Shown here: positions 34,209 through 42,561 of the stretch, piece by piece | Numbering within the stretch: the first letter of the stretch is position 1 | Layout: every line of letters begins with the position of its first letter | NCBI RefSeq assembly: GCF_947495735.1 | Contig: NZ_CANMAA010000009.1 | Coordinates: 1 to 64,000 of the forward strand | DNA length: 64,000 nucleotides | From: an uncultured Pseudokineococcus sp. | GTDB lineage: Bacteria > Actinomycetota > Actinomycetes > Actinomycetales > Quadrisphaeraceae | Direction: 5' to 3' | The notes under the pieces: generated by a model | What the model was told of the DNA's origin: nothing | Seen by the model: the letters and a program-made list of their open reading frames with translations, nothing else | Databases searched by the model: none | Translations under genes and position numbers: made by a program

Positions 34209-35171
34209 GTGGACGCCGACGACCGCCCCGAGGCCGGCCAGCGCCGCGTCTCCGACCTCTTCGACGACGACTCCTGGGCTCCCGTGCCGGGCTTCGAGGA
34301 CCTCGTCGACGTCACCTACCACCGGTGCGTGCGGCCCGGCCCCGAGAGCGGCACCGTCCGGGTGGCCCTGGACCGCCCCGAGGTCCGCAACGCCTTCCGC
34401 CCCGGGACGGTGGACGAGCTGCTCGCCGTCCTGGACCACGCGCGGCGCACCTCCGACGTGGGCTGCGTGCTGCTCACCGGCAACGGCCCGAGCCCGCGCG
34501 ACGGCGGCTGGGCCTTCTGCTCCGGGGGCGACCAGCGCATCCGCGGCCGCTCGGGCTACCAGTACGCCGAGGGCGACACCGCGGACACCGTCGACGCGGT
34601 GCGCACCCGCGCCGAGGGCGGGCGGCTGCACATCTTGGAGGTGCAGCGGATGATCCGGACGATGCCGAAGGTCGTCGTCGCCGTCGTGCCCGGCTGGGCC
34701 GCCGGCGGGGGGCACAGCCTCCACGTCGTGTGCGACCTCACGGTCGCCAGCCGCGAGCACGCCCGCTTCAAGCAGACCGACGCCGACGTCGGCAGCTTCG
34801 ACGCCGGCTACGGCTCCGCCTACCTCGCGCGGATGGTCGGGCAGAAGAACGCCCGCGAGATCTTCTTCCTGGGGCGCACCTACGACGCCGAGACCATGCA
34901 GCGCATGGGCGCGGTGAACCTCGTCGTCGACCACGCCCACCTGGAGGAGGAGGCGCTCGTCGTCGCCGCGGAGGTCAACTCCAAGTCGCCGACGGCGCAG
35001 CGGATGCTGAAGTTCGCCATGAACCTGCCCGACGACGGGCTCGTCGGCCAGCAGCTGTTCGCCGGGGAGGCCACGCGGCTGGCGTACATGACCGACGAGG
35101 CCGTCGAAGGTCGCGACGCCTTCCTGGAGAAGCGCTCCCCCGACTGGTCGCCCTACCCCTGGTACTACTGA
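34209..35171 (+). CDS. menB: 1,4-dihydroxy-2-naphthoyl-CoA synthase MenB
   Basis: 320-residue crotonase-fold enzyme that cyclises o-succinylbenzoyl-CoA. The oxyanion-hole and active-site segments are VPGWAAGGGHSLHVVCDLTV and DADVGSFDAGYGSAYLARMV, with SGGDQRIRGRSGYQYAEG earlier, all typical of MenB. Length is slightly longer than usual from an N-terminal extension; the core starts at VSDLFDDDSW. GTG start at 34209, divergent from the CNNM/HlyC gene. It lies upstream of menE and menA on the same strand, with an oppositely oriented MFS gene between. Confidence 0.94.
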   Translation: MDADDRPEAGQRRVSDLFDDDSWAPVPGFEDLVDVTYHRCVRPGPESGTVRVALDRPEVRNAFRPGTVDELLAVLDHARRTSDVGCVLLTGNGPSPRDGGWAFCSGGDQRIRGRSGYQYAEGDTADTVDAVRTRAEGGRLHILEVQRMIRTMPKVVVAVVPGWAAGGGHSLHVVCDLTVASREHARFKQTDADVGSFDAGYGSAYLARMVGQKNAREIFFLGRTYDAETMQRMGAVNLVVDHAHLEEEALVVAAEVNSKSPTAQRMLKFAMNLPDDGLVGQQLFAGEATRLAYMTDEAVEGRDAFLEKRSPDWSPYPWYY

Positions 35172-35180
35172 CCGCCCGCC

Positions 35181-35195
35181 CGCCCCACCGGGGCG
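35181..35195. terminator. small GC hairpin after menB
   Basis: CGCCCC (35181-35186) faces GGGGCG (35190-35195) over a 3-base loop, 9 bases past the menB stop and before a convergent gene. It is short, so the terminator assignment is weak. Confidence 0.35.
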
Positions 35196-35279
35196 AGTCG
35201 TCGCCTGCTCGCCCCCGGACGAGGCCCCCGGAGGGCGGGTCGTGGGCTGTTCGCCCGCTGGGGGGCCGCCAGCGAGGCG

Positions 35280-36617
35280 CTAGTCGCCCGCGGGCGCGGG
35301 GAGCGGTCGGCGGGTGGCCGCCGCGACCAGGACGAGCACCAGCAGGACGACCGCCGCGACCACGCCGACGCCGAAGCCGGCCGACGTGCTCACGCTCTCG
35401 GCGAGGAGCCCCGCGAGCGCCGACCCGAGCGCCACGCCCAGCACGATGCCGCTGGTCAGGAGCGTCAGGGCCAGCCCGGCGCCGCCCTCCGGGGCCAGGC
35501 GGCCGGCGACGTCGGTGATGGTCACGAGCAGCGGCCCGACGGCGAAGCCGGCCAGGACGGTCGTGGCCACCAGCAGCGGGATGCCCGGGGCGGCCCAGAG
35601 CATCAGCGAGGACCCGACGACGAGCAGGACGGCCGCGCCGGCCCAGCGGCGCCACGGCCCGAGCGAGGCGGGCAGGGCGACGACGGCGAGCGCGGTGATG
35701 GCCGACCCGACGGCCATGGCCGCGGCCAGCAGGCCGCCCGCCGTCGGGACGCCGGCGTCGGCGGCCGACGCCGTCAGCGCGGTGTTGCTGCCGCCGAAGA
35801 AGGTGCCGATCGCGAGCATGCCGACGAGCGGGACGAGCACCAGGGGCTCCCGGCGACGGCCGGCGGCCGTGGCGGCCCGGCGCGCGTCGCGCTCCCGCGC
35901 GCGGTCCTCGGCCGACCGGGACGGGACGGAGCGCACCGAGGGGTGCAGCGCGAAGGCCGTCACCAGCACCGCGACCAGGGCGGCCGCGACGACGACGGGC
36001 GCCGAGCCGCCCACCAGGGTCGCGGTGATGCCGACGACCGCGGGGCCGAGCGCGAAGCCGACCTCGTCCGCCGTCCCCTCGAAGGCGAAGGCGGTGCGCA
36101 CGTGGCGCGGCGACATCGCCATCCACCGCACGCGCGACATCGGGCCGATCTGCGGGACGGTCAGGCCCACGCCCGCCGCGGCCGCCACGAGCGCGACGGG
36201 GTCGGCGGAGGCCGCCGCGAGCAGCAGCGCGACGAGGGCGACGACGTGCAGCCCCGCGACCGACAGCAGCACCGGCCGCTGGCCCCGGCGGTCGGCCAGC
36301 GCCCCGCTGACGGGCGCCCCCACGGCCTCGCCGAGGGCCGCCGACGCCGCCGCCACCCCTGCCACGGCGGTCGACCCGGTGGCGACCTCGCCGAGCGTCA
36401 GCACCGCGATCGGCACCATCGTGATCGGCAGCCGGGCGAGGAAGGTGATCGGCAGGTAGGTGCGCCCGGCGACCTGCGGCAGGTCGCGGTACTGGGCGAA
36501 GGAGGACGTGAAGGTCCGCCAGCGTCCGCGGACCACCGCGCCGGGGGTCGAGGCGGTGCCGGGCGGGACGGGCTCCGCCGGCCGGGACGAGGGCCGCGTC
36601 GTGGGCCGGGTGCTCAT
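35280..36617 (-). CDS. major facilitator superfamily transporter
   Basis: 445-residue, about 12-helix MFS protein. A 45-residue polar N-terminus precedes RTYLPITFLARLPITMVPIA. GALADRRGQRPVLLSVAGL is the MFS signature loop between helices 2 and 3 (GxxxDRxGxR), and a long Arg/Glu-rich cytoplasmic loop separates the two halves (about residues 222-250). Substrate unknown; the family is large. Its position between menB and menE on the opposite strand gives no obvious functional link. ATG start with GGAGCG upstream. Confidence 0.82.
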   Translation of the reverse strand: MSTRPTTRPSSRPAEPVPPGTASTPGAVVRGRWRTFTSSFAQYRDLPQVAGRTYLPITFLARLPITMVPIAVLTLGEVATGSTAVAGVAAASAALGEAVGAPVSGALADRRGQRPVLLSVAGLHVVALVALLLAAASADPVALVAAAAGVGLTVPQIGPMSRVRWMAMSPRHVRTAFAFEGTADEVGFALGPAVVGITATLVGGSAPVVVAAALVAVLVTAFALHPSVRSVPSRSAEDRARERDARRAATAAGRRREPLVLVPLVGMLAIGTFFGGSNTALTASAADAGVPTAGGLLAAAMAVGSAITALAVVALPASLGPWRRWAGAAVLLVVGSSLMLWAAPGIPLLVATTVLAGFAVGPLLVTITDVAGRLAPEGGAGLALTLLTSGIVLGVALGSALAGLLAESVSTSAGFGVGVVAAVVLLVLVLVAAATRRPLPAPAGD

Positions 36618-36750
36618 CAGGGCGCGCTCCAGTGCTCGCGAGCCTCCCCACCACAGGCGTCGCCGGTTCCCTGGAGCCCGGTGCCCGGACCCGTCTCCTC
36701 CACGGTAGCCCGGCGCCGGCCGTGGCGCCGCACCGCGACCGGCCGCTGCG

Positions 36751-36756
36751 TAGCGT
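36751..36756 (+). promoter_or_regulatory. leaderless -10 element of menE
   Basis: TAGCGT ends seven bases before GTG 36764. No Shine-Dalgarno lies between, so the start and the promoter support each other. In-frame ATG 36632 upstream would add a non-homologous 44 residues and bury this element. Confidence 0.5.
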
Positions 36757-36763
36757 TCACCCG

Positions 36764-38272
36764 GTGTCCAGCTGGAGCGCGCACGGCGGGTCGTCCCCGA
36801 CCCCGGAGCAGCCCCTCCCGGAGGGGTCGGGGGCGTCTCCCGCGCCCCTCGAGGTGCCCGTGGACGCGGCGGCGCCGCCCGGGGCCGCCGCGGACCCCGA
36901 CCGCTGGGCCGCAGGGCTCCAGGAGCTGCTGGCCGAGCGGCTGGCCGTCGGACGCCCCGCCGGGGCGGGGACGCCGCCGTCCCTCCTGCCCCCGCCCCTC
37001 CTGCCCCCGGCCCTCCTGCCCCTGCCGGGCGGGCCGGGTGACGACGCCCTGCGGGACCAGGTCGCCCCCGTCCCGGGGGACGACGACGCCCTGGCCGCGG
37101 CGGCCCTGCTCGTGCCCACCTCGGGCAGCACCGGCGCCCCTCGGCTGGTCGCCCTGGGCGCGGGCGCCGTCGCCGCGAGCGCCCGGGGCGGCGAGACCCT
37201 CCTCGGCGGACCGGCGCACTGGCTCCTGGCCCTGCCGCTGGCCCACGTGGCCGGGTGGAACGTCCTGGCCCGCGGCGCGGTGGCCGGCACGGCCCCGACG
37301 GCCCTGCCGCCCGGGCGGCCCTTCACCGCGGCGGCGTTCACGGCGGCCGCCCGGCGGGTGCGGCGGCGGGCTGGCGCCGGAGCGGCGCGCACGGCCCTCG
37401 TGCCGACCCAGCTCGTGCGGCTGCTGGAGGACCAGGACGCCACGACGGCGCTGGCCGACCTCGACGCCGTCCTGCTCGGCGGCGCCGCGGCGGCGCCGGC
37501 CCTGCTGGCCCGCGCGGCCGCGGCGGGGGTGCGCGTGGTCACCACCTACGGCGCCACGGAGACGTGCGGGGGGTGCGTCTACGACGGCGTCCCGCTGCCG
37601 GGTGCGCGGGTGCGGCTGTCCGGCGACCGCGTGGTGCTGGGCGGGGACGTCCTGGCCCGCGGGTACGTCGGATCCGCCCCCTTCGCCCCTGACGCGGTCG
37701 GGGTGCGCTGGGTCGAGACCGCGGACGCCGGGGTCCTCGAGGACGACCCGGCGGCCCCGGGCGGGCGTCGCCTGCGCGTGCTCGGGCGCCTCGACGACGT
37801 CGTCGTGACGGGCGGGGAGAAGGTCGCCCCGGCGGCCGTCGAGGCGGTGCTCGCCGACGTCGTCGGGGTCGCCGAGGTCCTCGTCGTCGGCGTGCCCGAC
37901 GAGCGGTGGGGCGCCGCCGTCGTCGCGGTGGTGCGGGCGTCGCCCTCCGCTCCTCCCGCGCTGGAGGACCTGCGAGCGGCCGCGGCCGCGGCGCTGGGCC
38001 GCGCCGCCGCGCCGCGCGCGCTGGTGCTCGTCGAGGACCTCCCCCGCCGGGCGCTCGGCAAGCCCGACCGCCGCGCCGCCGCCGCCCTGGCCCGCCGCGA
38101 GCGGGGTGCGCCGTCGGCGCCCGAGAGCCCGGGGGTCGCCCCCGCCGGATCGGGCGACGCGGGAGCGCTGCCCGAGGAGGCGGGCGGCGAGGACGCGAGC
38201 GGCGAGGAGGCGGGCGGCAGGGAGGCGGGCGGCAGGGAGGCGGGCGGCGGGCCCGCGCCGGCCGGCGGGTAG
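36764..38272 (+). CDS. menE: o-succinylbenzoate-CoA ligase MenE
   Basis: 502-residue ANL-superfamily adenylating enzyme that activates o-succinylbenzoate with CoA. It shows the P-loop LLVPTSGSTGAPRLVAL (about 118-134), TYGATETCGGCVYDG, the hinge GRLDDVVVTGGEKVAPAAVE and the catalytic-Lys region PRRALGKPDRRA. The N-terminal 90 residues and C-terminal 45 residues are low-complexity. A Leu/Pro repeat is near 36979-37026, and EAGGREAGG-type repeats from 15-base DNA duplications are at about 38207-38251. The stop codon TAG is part of the menA -10 element. Confidence 0.9.
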   Translation: MSSWSAHGGSSPTPEQPLPEGSGASPAPLEVPVDAAAPPGAAADPDRWAAGLQELLAERLAVGRPAGAGTPPSLLPPPLLPPALLPLPGGPGDDALRDQVAPVPGDDDALAAAALLVPTSGSTGAPRLVALGAGAVAASARGGETLLGGPAHWLLALPLAHVAGWNVLARGAVAGTAPTALPPGRPFTAAAFTAAARRVRRRAGAGAARTALVPTQLVRLLEDQDATTALADLDAVLLGGAAAAPALLARAAAAGVRVVTTYGATETCGGCVYDGVPLPGARVRLSGDRVVLGGDVLARGYVGSAPFAPDAVGVRWVETADAGVLEDDPAAPGGRRLRVLGRLDDVVVTGGEKVAPAAVEAVLADVVGVAEVLVVGVPDERWGAAVVAVVRASPSAPPALEDLRAAAAAALGRAAAPRALVLVEDLPRRALGKPDRRAAAALARRERGAPSAPESPGVAPAGSGDAGALPEEAGGEDASGEEAGGREAGGREAGGGPAPAGG

Positions 38273-38275
38273 GTT
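38270..38275 (+). promoter_or_regulatory. leaderless -10 element of menA, overlapping the menE stop
   Basis: TAGGTT includes the menE TAG stop codon and ends eight bases before the menA GTG at 38284. menA may thus have its own promoter inside the menE-menA pair. Confidence 0.45.
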
Positions 38276-38283
38276 CGACGATC

Positions 38284-39165
38284 GTGGCGACGCGGGCTCA
38301 GTGGGTGGAGGGCGCGCGCCCCAGGACGCTCCCGGCGGCGGTCTCGCCGGTGCTGGCGGGCACGGGAGCCGCCGCTGCGCTGGGCCAGGTGCACCTCGGA
38401 CGGGCGCTGCTCGCGCTCGTCGTGGCGCTGGCGCTGCAGGTGGCCGTCAACTACGCGAACGACTACTCCGACGGCGTGCGCGGCACGGACGCCGACCGCG
38501 TCGGCCCGCTGCGCCTGGTGGGATCGGGCGCCGCGAGCCCCGGCGCGGTGAAGCGCGCGGCCCTCGTCGCCTTCGGGGTCGCGGGCGTCGCGGGCGTGCT
38601 CCTCGTCGCGCTGACCGGGATCTGGTGGCTGCTGCTCGTGGGCGCCGCGTGCGTCGTCGCGGCCTGGACCTACACCGGTGGCCGGCGCCCCTACGGCTAC
38701 CTCGGCCTGGGCGAGGTCTTCGTCTTCGTCTTCTTCGGCCTCGTGGCCGTGCTCGGCACGACGCTGGTGCAGGCGGGGCGGGTCGACCTGGTCGCCGTGC
38801 TCGCCGCGGTCGGGGTGGGCCTGCACGCCTGCGCGATCCTCGTGGCGAACAACCTGCGCGACGTCCCCACCGACGCCGTCGCGGGCAAGCGCACGCTCGC
38901 CGTGCGCCTCGGCGCTCCGCGCACCCGGCGCCTGTACGCCGTCCTGGTGCTCGCACCGCCGCTGCTCTCGGCGCTGACGGCTCTGCTGGTCGGCTCGGCG
39001 TGGCCCCTGCTGGCGCTGGCGGCCCTGGCGCTGGCCGTGCCGCCCGCGCGCGTCGTCGGCGGGGGCGCGGCGGGGCGGGCCCTCGTGCCGGTCCTGCGCG
39101 ACACCGGTCGCCTGGAGCTCGTGCACGCCGCCCTCCTGGCCCTCGGCCTGGCGCTCGCCGCGTAG
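38284..39165 (+). CDS. menA: 1,4-dihydroxy-2-naphthoate polyprenyltransferase MenA
   Basis: 293-residue UbiA-family membrane enzyme with eight or nine helices. It attaches the polyprenyl chain to dihydroxynaphthoate, giving demethylmenaquinone. The first Asp-rich prenyl-diphosphate motif is NYANDYSDGVRGTDADR (about 59-75), the second NNLRDVPTDAVAGKRTLA (about 190-207). RPRTLPAAVSPVLAGTG is the usual N-terminal signature. GTG start. Its prenyl donor is likely made by the synthase at 24.2 kb, and its product goes to MenG. Confidence 0.93.
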   Translation: MATRAQWVEGARPRTLPAAVSPVLAGTGAAAALGQVHLGRALLALVVALALQVAVNYANDYSDGVRGTDADRVGPLRLVGSGAASPGAVKRAALVAFGVAGVAGVLLVALTGIWWLLLVGAACVVAAWTYTGGRRPYGYLGLGEVFVFVFFGLVAVLGTTLVQAGRVDLVAVLAAVGVGLHACAILVANNLRDVPTDAVAGKRTLAVRLGAPRTRRLYAVLVLAPPLLSALTALLVGSAWPLLALAALALAVPPARVVGGGAAGRALVPVLRDTGRLELVHAALLALGLALAA

Positions 39166-39244
39166 GCGCACCCGGCTCCTCCGCGGCCGTCTCGCCCGGC
39201 GCGCCCGCGACGACCCGGGCCGTCGCGGCTGCGACCATCGACCC

Positions 39245-39562
39245 ATGGCAGACGTGGACGTGCGGGCGGACGGCGACGGCGCGTACCTCGCCGCGGTGAC
39301 GACGCAGGAGGGCGCCGACGCCCTCGCCGAGCCCGGTGAGGCGGGCGCGGGTGACCGGAGGCTGCGCCTCCTCGTCCCGGCGGAGCTGCTCGAGGGGATG
39401 GGCCTGCGGGCCGTCGACGGGCCCTTCCTCGCGCGCGCGGCTGCGGACCTCCTCGCCTCCGACCGCGCGTGGCAGCACGTCCCCGACGAGGTCTCCCTCG
39501 TCGACCTCGACCGCGACCGCCCCGGCTTCCTCGAGCGCGTCCGGCACCTCGCCGGACGCTGA
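39245..39562 (+). CDS. small acidic protein of unknown function
   Basis: 105 residues, rich in Asp, Glu, Ala and Leu, no signal peptide, no membrane helix, no Cys. I do not recognise a family. The codon pattern (G/C at third positions) and the intact frame support a real gene. The middle (LRLLVPAELLEGMGLRAVDG) and end (VSLVDLDRDRPGFLERVRHL) look like a small folded alpha/beta protein. ATG start; a GACCAT sequence six bases upstream could be a -10 of a leaderless transcript. It follows menA by 79 bases. Confidence 0.6.
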   Translation: MADVDVRADGDGAYLAAVTTQEGADALAEPGEAGAGDRRLRLLVPAELLEGMGLRAVDGPFLARAAADLLASDRAWQHVPDEVSLVDLDRDRPGFLERVRHLAGR

Positions 39563-39630
39563 GCCGGCCGGCACCCGCGACGGCGTCCCCGGCGCCTGCT
39601 GCCCGCGCGCGCCGGCGCGCCTGCACCGGA

Positions 39631-39734
39631 GGGCTCAGGACCGGAGCGAGCTCGGGCCGGACAGCTCAGACCAGAGGGCTCAGAGCTGCGGGGTCCGACC
39701 TGTGGGGCTCCGAGCTGTGGGGCTCAGACCTGGG
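39631..39734 (-). repeat. 15-bp tandem array, seven units, at the 3' end of the DUF4229 gene
   Basis: Units start at 39631, 39646, 39661, 39676, 39691, 39705 and 39720; all are 15 bases except the fifth, which is 14. The plus-strand consensus is close to GGGCTCAGAGCTGTG, with units four, six and seven closest to it. The array runs into the last codons and stop (39724) of the leftward DUF4229 gene. On that transcript it is C-rich. Confidence 0.8.
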
Positions 39735-40044
39735 GGCCGGGCCCCGAGCGCCCCTCGCGCCGCGCGTCGTCGGCGGCGTCCTCGACGTCCTCGTCGGCGA
39801 CCCCCCGCCGCGCCGGCCGCCCGGAGGTCCGCGCACCGCCCTGCTGGCGCTGCTGCTGCCGGTCGATGATCGCCTGCGTCATCTGCTCCCGCGGCCCGCG
39901 CAGGAGCACGAGCGAGAGCAGGATCGACAGGACGGCCGTGAGCACCAGCCACCAGAGGCCGCTGAGGCCCACGGCGTACAGGACGAGCCCGACGGCGGCG
40001 AGCAGGGAGAGCCGCAGGAGGCTGTAGCGCAGGACGACCGACAC
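39724..40044 (-). CDS. DUF4229-type small membrane protein
   Basis: 106 residues. Two membrane helices at about 5-25 and 27-47 (LLRLSLLAAVGLVLYAVGL and LWWLVLTAVLSILLSLVLL) are followed by REQMTQAIIDRQQQRQQ and a charged, disordered tail. This matches the actinobacterial DUF4229 family, of unknown function, often found near menaquinone genes in this phylum. GTG start with a good GGAGGG Shine-Dalgarno. The 3' end is made of the 15-bp repeat array, so the last few residues may be poorly conserved. Confidence 0.75.
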   Translation of the reverse strand: MSVVLRYSLLRLSLLAAVGLVLYAVGLSGLWWLVLTAVLSILLSLVLLRGPREQMTQAIIDRQQQRQQGGARTSGRPARRGVADEDVEDAADDARREGRSGPGPQV

Positions 40045-40136
40045 CCCTCCAGGGTAGGCGGGGCCCCCGGCGTCCCGCGCCACCGCCCGACGCGCCGGCG
40101 ACCGGCCCCGCCCCGCCCCCTGCCCCGCCCCTCGGC

Positions 40137-40156
40137 CGCCGGGCACGTGCCCGGCG
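40137..40156. promoter_or_regulatory. 20-bp perfect palindrome in a divergent promoter region
   Basis: CGCCGGGCACGTGCCCGGCG is fully self-complementary with no spacer. It lies between the leftward DUF4229 gene and the rightward PLDc_N gene, about 50 bases from the latter, so an operator is possible. It could also be a hairpin at the RNA level. Confidence 0.4.
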
Positions 40157-40205
40157 CCGCAGGCCTGCCCCTGCCTCCCGGGCGCGAGGTCCGTACCATC
40201 AGGAG

Positions 40206-40496
40206 ATGCTGCGCGCCGTCGTCGTCCTCCTGGCTGTCGGACTAGCCGTCTACGCCGTCCTCGACGTCCTGCGCAGCCGGGACGAGGAGATCAGCGTGCT
40301 CGGCCGCACCTCCTGGGTGGTGATCTCGGTGGTGCTGCCCGTCCTCGGGCCCGTCCTGTGGATCACCGTCGGCCGCCAGCGCGCCGGCGGTGGCGGCGGC
40401 GGCGGCGGGCGACCGCCCGGTCCCCTCGGTCCCGACGACGACCCGGGCTTCCTGCGCGACCTCCGCGGTCGGCGCGACGACGGCACCCGCGCCTGA
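40206..40496 (+). CDS. PLDc_N-domain small membrane protein
   Basis: 96 residues. Helix one at about 2-22 (LRAVVVLLAVGLAVYAVLDV) and helix two at about 36-55 ending VLWITVGRQRA give the phospholipase-D N-terminal domain pattern, in which the segment between helices is short and charged. A Gly8 run and a proline-rich, charged tail follow. The family is common in actinobacteria as stand-alone membrane peptides of unknown role. ATG start directly behind AGGAG; a TACCAT six bases before the ATG suggests alternative leaderless expression. Confidence 0.75.
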   Translation: MLRAVVVLLAVGLAVYAVLDVLRSRDEEISVLGRTSWVVISVVLPVLGPVLWITVGRQRAGGGGGGGGRPPGPLGPDDDPGFLRDLRGRRDDGTRA

Positions 40497-40576
40497 CCCA
40501 CCGCGCCGCCTGACCCACCTGCGCCGGGGGCCGGACCTCTGCGCGCGGAGCCCAGCACGACGGCGAGGAGCACGAC

Positions 40577-41491
40577 ATGAGGGTCGAGACCATCCCCCTG
40601 CGCGAGGGGCGCGACGACGTCACCCTGACGACCTACGTCCTGGACGACTCGGCGGTGATGCTCGACCGGCGGCCGCGACCGGCCGTGCTCGTCCTGCCCG
40701 GCGGGGGCTACCGGTTCGTCTCCGACCGCGAGGGCGAGCCGGTGGCGATGGCCTTCGCCTCCCTCGGGTACCACGCCTTCGTGCTCCGGTACTCCGTGCA
40801 CGGCAGCCCGACCGCGGGCGCGGTCGAGCCGCGGGAGCACTCGCAGTTCCCCGGGCCGCTCGTCGAGGTGGGCCTGGCGATGCGGGAGGTCCGGGCGCGC
40901 GCCGGCGACTGGCGCGTCGACGTCGACCGCATCGCCGTGTGCGGCTTCTCGGCCGGCGGCCACGTCGCCGCCCTGTACGGGGCGTACTGGAGCAAGCCGC
41001 TGGTGACCGACGCCGTCGGCGTGCCCGCCGAGCAGCTCCGTCCGGCGGCGATGGTCCTCGGCTACGCCGTGACGGACCTCGTGGACGTCGTGGCGTCCCT
41101 TCGCGACTCCTCCGAGCCGGGGGGCACCGACCACTCGGCCCTCGTCACCGCCCACCTCGGCGGCACCGACGTCGACGAGGAGGTGCTCGTCCGGGTCAGC
41201 CCCGCGCGGGTCCTCGACGCGGACGCGCCGCCCGCCTTCGTCTGGGCCACCGCGGGCGACCGGGTCGTCCCGCCCCGTCACAGCCTCGCGGTCGCGCTCC
41301 GGCTGGCCGCGGTGGGGGTGCCCTTCGAGCTGCACGTCTTCGAGGAGGGGACCCACGGCCTCTCCCTCGCCACCCGCGCCAGCGCCGGGTCGCCCGCGGA
41401 CCTCGAGCCGCGCGCGGCGGCGTGGTTCGGGCTCTGCGCGAGCTGGCTGGAGGAGCGCTTCGCCCTCGACGTCCCGGACCGGTCCTCCTGA
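40577..41491 (+). CDS. alpha/beta-hydrolase, acetylxylan-esterase/BD-FAE-like
   Basis: 304-residue hydrolase. LPGGGYRFVSDREGEPVA (about 41-58) has the HGGG-like oxyanion loop of this group, GFSAGGH the nucleophile Ser (about 133), TAGDRVVPPRHS the acid region and EEGTHGLS the catalytic His. No signal peptide is seen, so cytoplasmic action is expected. This set fits esterases that deacetylate sugars or xylo-oligosaccharides, but the substrate is a guess. ATG start with GAGGAGC upstream. It is followed by a strong terminator. Confidence 0.82.
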   Translation: MRVETIPLREGRDDVTLTTYVLDDSAVMLDRRPRPAVLVLPGGGYRFVSDREGEPVAMAFASLGYHAFVLRYSVHGSPTAGAVEPREHSQFPGPLVEVGLAMREVRARAGDWRVDVDRIAVCGFSAGGHVAALYGAYWSKPLVTDAVGVPAEQLRPAAMVLGYAVTDLVDVVASLRDSSEPGGTDHSALVTAHLGGTDVDEEVLVRVSPARVLDADAPPAFVWATAGDRVVPPRHSLAVALRLAAVGVPFELHVFEEGTHGLSLATRASAGSPADLEPRAAAWFGLCASWLEERFALDVPDRSS

Positions 41492-41508
41492 CGGGATGGC
41501 CCGTGCCC

Positions 41509-41558
41509 GACGCGACGAGGCCCCCGTCCCCCGGCGGGGGTGGGGGCCTCGTCGCGTC
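41509..41558. terminator. bidirectional terminator between hydrolase and ccsB
   Basis: A perfect 17-bp stem (41509-41525 with 41542-41558) brackets a nested CCCCC/GGGGG hairpin. It lies between convergent genes. Confidence 0.88.
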
Positions 41559-41591
41559 GACCTCTGCGCTGCGCTCGGCGCGGCGCGGCGG

Positions 41592-42557
41592 TCAGCCGAT
41601 GCCGGCGTAGGAGTGGTTGCCGGGGAAGAAGACGTTGACGACGCCCCAGTTGACGAGGATGCAGGCGAACCCGGCGATGGCCACGTAGGCCGACCGGCGC
41701 CCGTCCCACCCGCGGGTCGCGCGGGCGTGCAGGTAGGCCGCGTAGACGACCCAGATGACGAAGGTCCAGACCTCCTTGGGGTCCCAGCCCCAGTAGCGAC
41801 CCCACGCGCGCTCGGCCCAGATGGCCCCCGCGACCAGGGTGAAGGACCACAGCGGGAAGGACACCGCGATGAGGCGGTAGGCGGCCCGCTCGAGCTCCTC
41901 CGAGCCGGGCAGCCGCTCCATGAAGCGCCCGCGCCGGGGCGGGCGGCCGGCGGCGGCCAGGCGCTCGCGGCGGTCCTGCACGAGCTGGAGCACGTTGAGC
42001 GAGAAGGCGATGACGAACAGGGCCGAGCTGACCGTCGCCACCGAGACGTGGATGACGAGCCAGTAGCTCTGGAGCGCGGGCACCAGCTGGGCCGACTCGG
42101 TGTACAGGACCGACAGCGCGATGCCGAGCGTCAGCAGCACGGGGCCCACGACGAAGACGCCCAGGTACCGCAGGTCCCGGCGCAGGAGCACGACGCAGAA
42201 CACGGCCGTGACCACGGCGGCGCCCGTCAGCGTGAACTCGTACATGTTGCCCCAGGGCACGCGCCCCGCGGACACCCCGCGCGTGACGACCGCCGCGGTG
42301 TGCAGCGCCAGCGCGAGCCACGTCGTGGAGACGCCGACCGCGGCGGCCCGACGCCGCACGCCCGTCTCGGCGTCGTCCCGCACCGGGGCGCTGCCGCGCC
42401 CGGCCCCGGCGCCGACGAGGGCCTCCTGCCGCGCCGGCGCCGCGGCCGTGCGGCCGCGGCCCGAGAGGTCGAGCGCGAAGGCGAGGAGCGCGACGGCGTA
42501 CACCGTCATCGCGGAGTAGACGAGCAGGTTGCTCGTCGCGGCGAGCGACTCGCCCAT
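41592..42557 (-). CDS. ccsB: cytochrome c biogenesis protein CcsB (CcsA/ResC type)
   Basis: 321-residue membrane protein of the System II cytochrome c maturation pathway. It carries the tryptophan-rich heme-handling motif at about residue 252 (WGRYWGWDPKEVW) and conserved His residues in helices (ALHTAAVV, VIHVSVATVS, GNHSY). With ResB it forms the heme exporter and ligase complex. ATG start. It follows resB by four bases at the end of the resA-ccdA-resB-ccsB operon, so it is likely translationally coupled. Confidence 0.93.
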   Translation of the reverse strand: MGESLAATSNLLVYSAMTVYAVALLAFALDLSGRGRTAAAPARQEALVGAGAGRGSAPVRDDAETGVRRRAAAVGVSTTWLALALHTAAVVTRGVSAGRVPWGNMYEFTLTGAAVVTAVFCVVLLRRDLRYLGVFVVGPVLLTLGIALSVLYTESAQLVPALQSYWLVIHVSVATVSSALFVIAFSLNVLQLVQDRRERLAAAGRPPRRGRFMERLPGSEELERAAYRLIAVSFPLWSFTLVAGAIWAERAWGRYWGWDPKEVWTFVIWVVYAAYLHARATRGWDGRRSAYVAIAGFACILVNWGVVNVFFPGNHSYAGIG

Positions 42558-42561
42558 GGCT

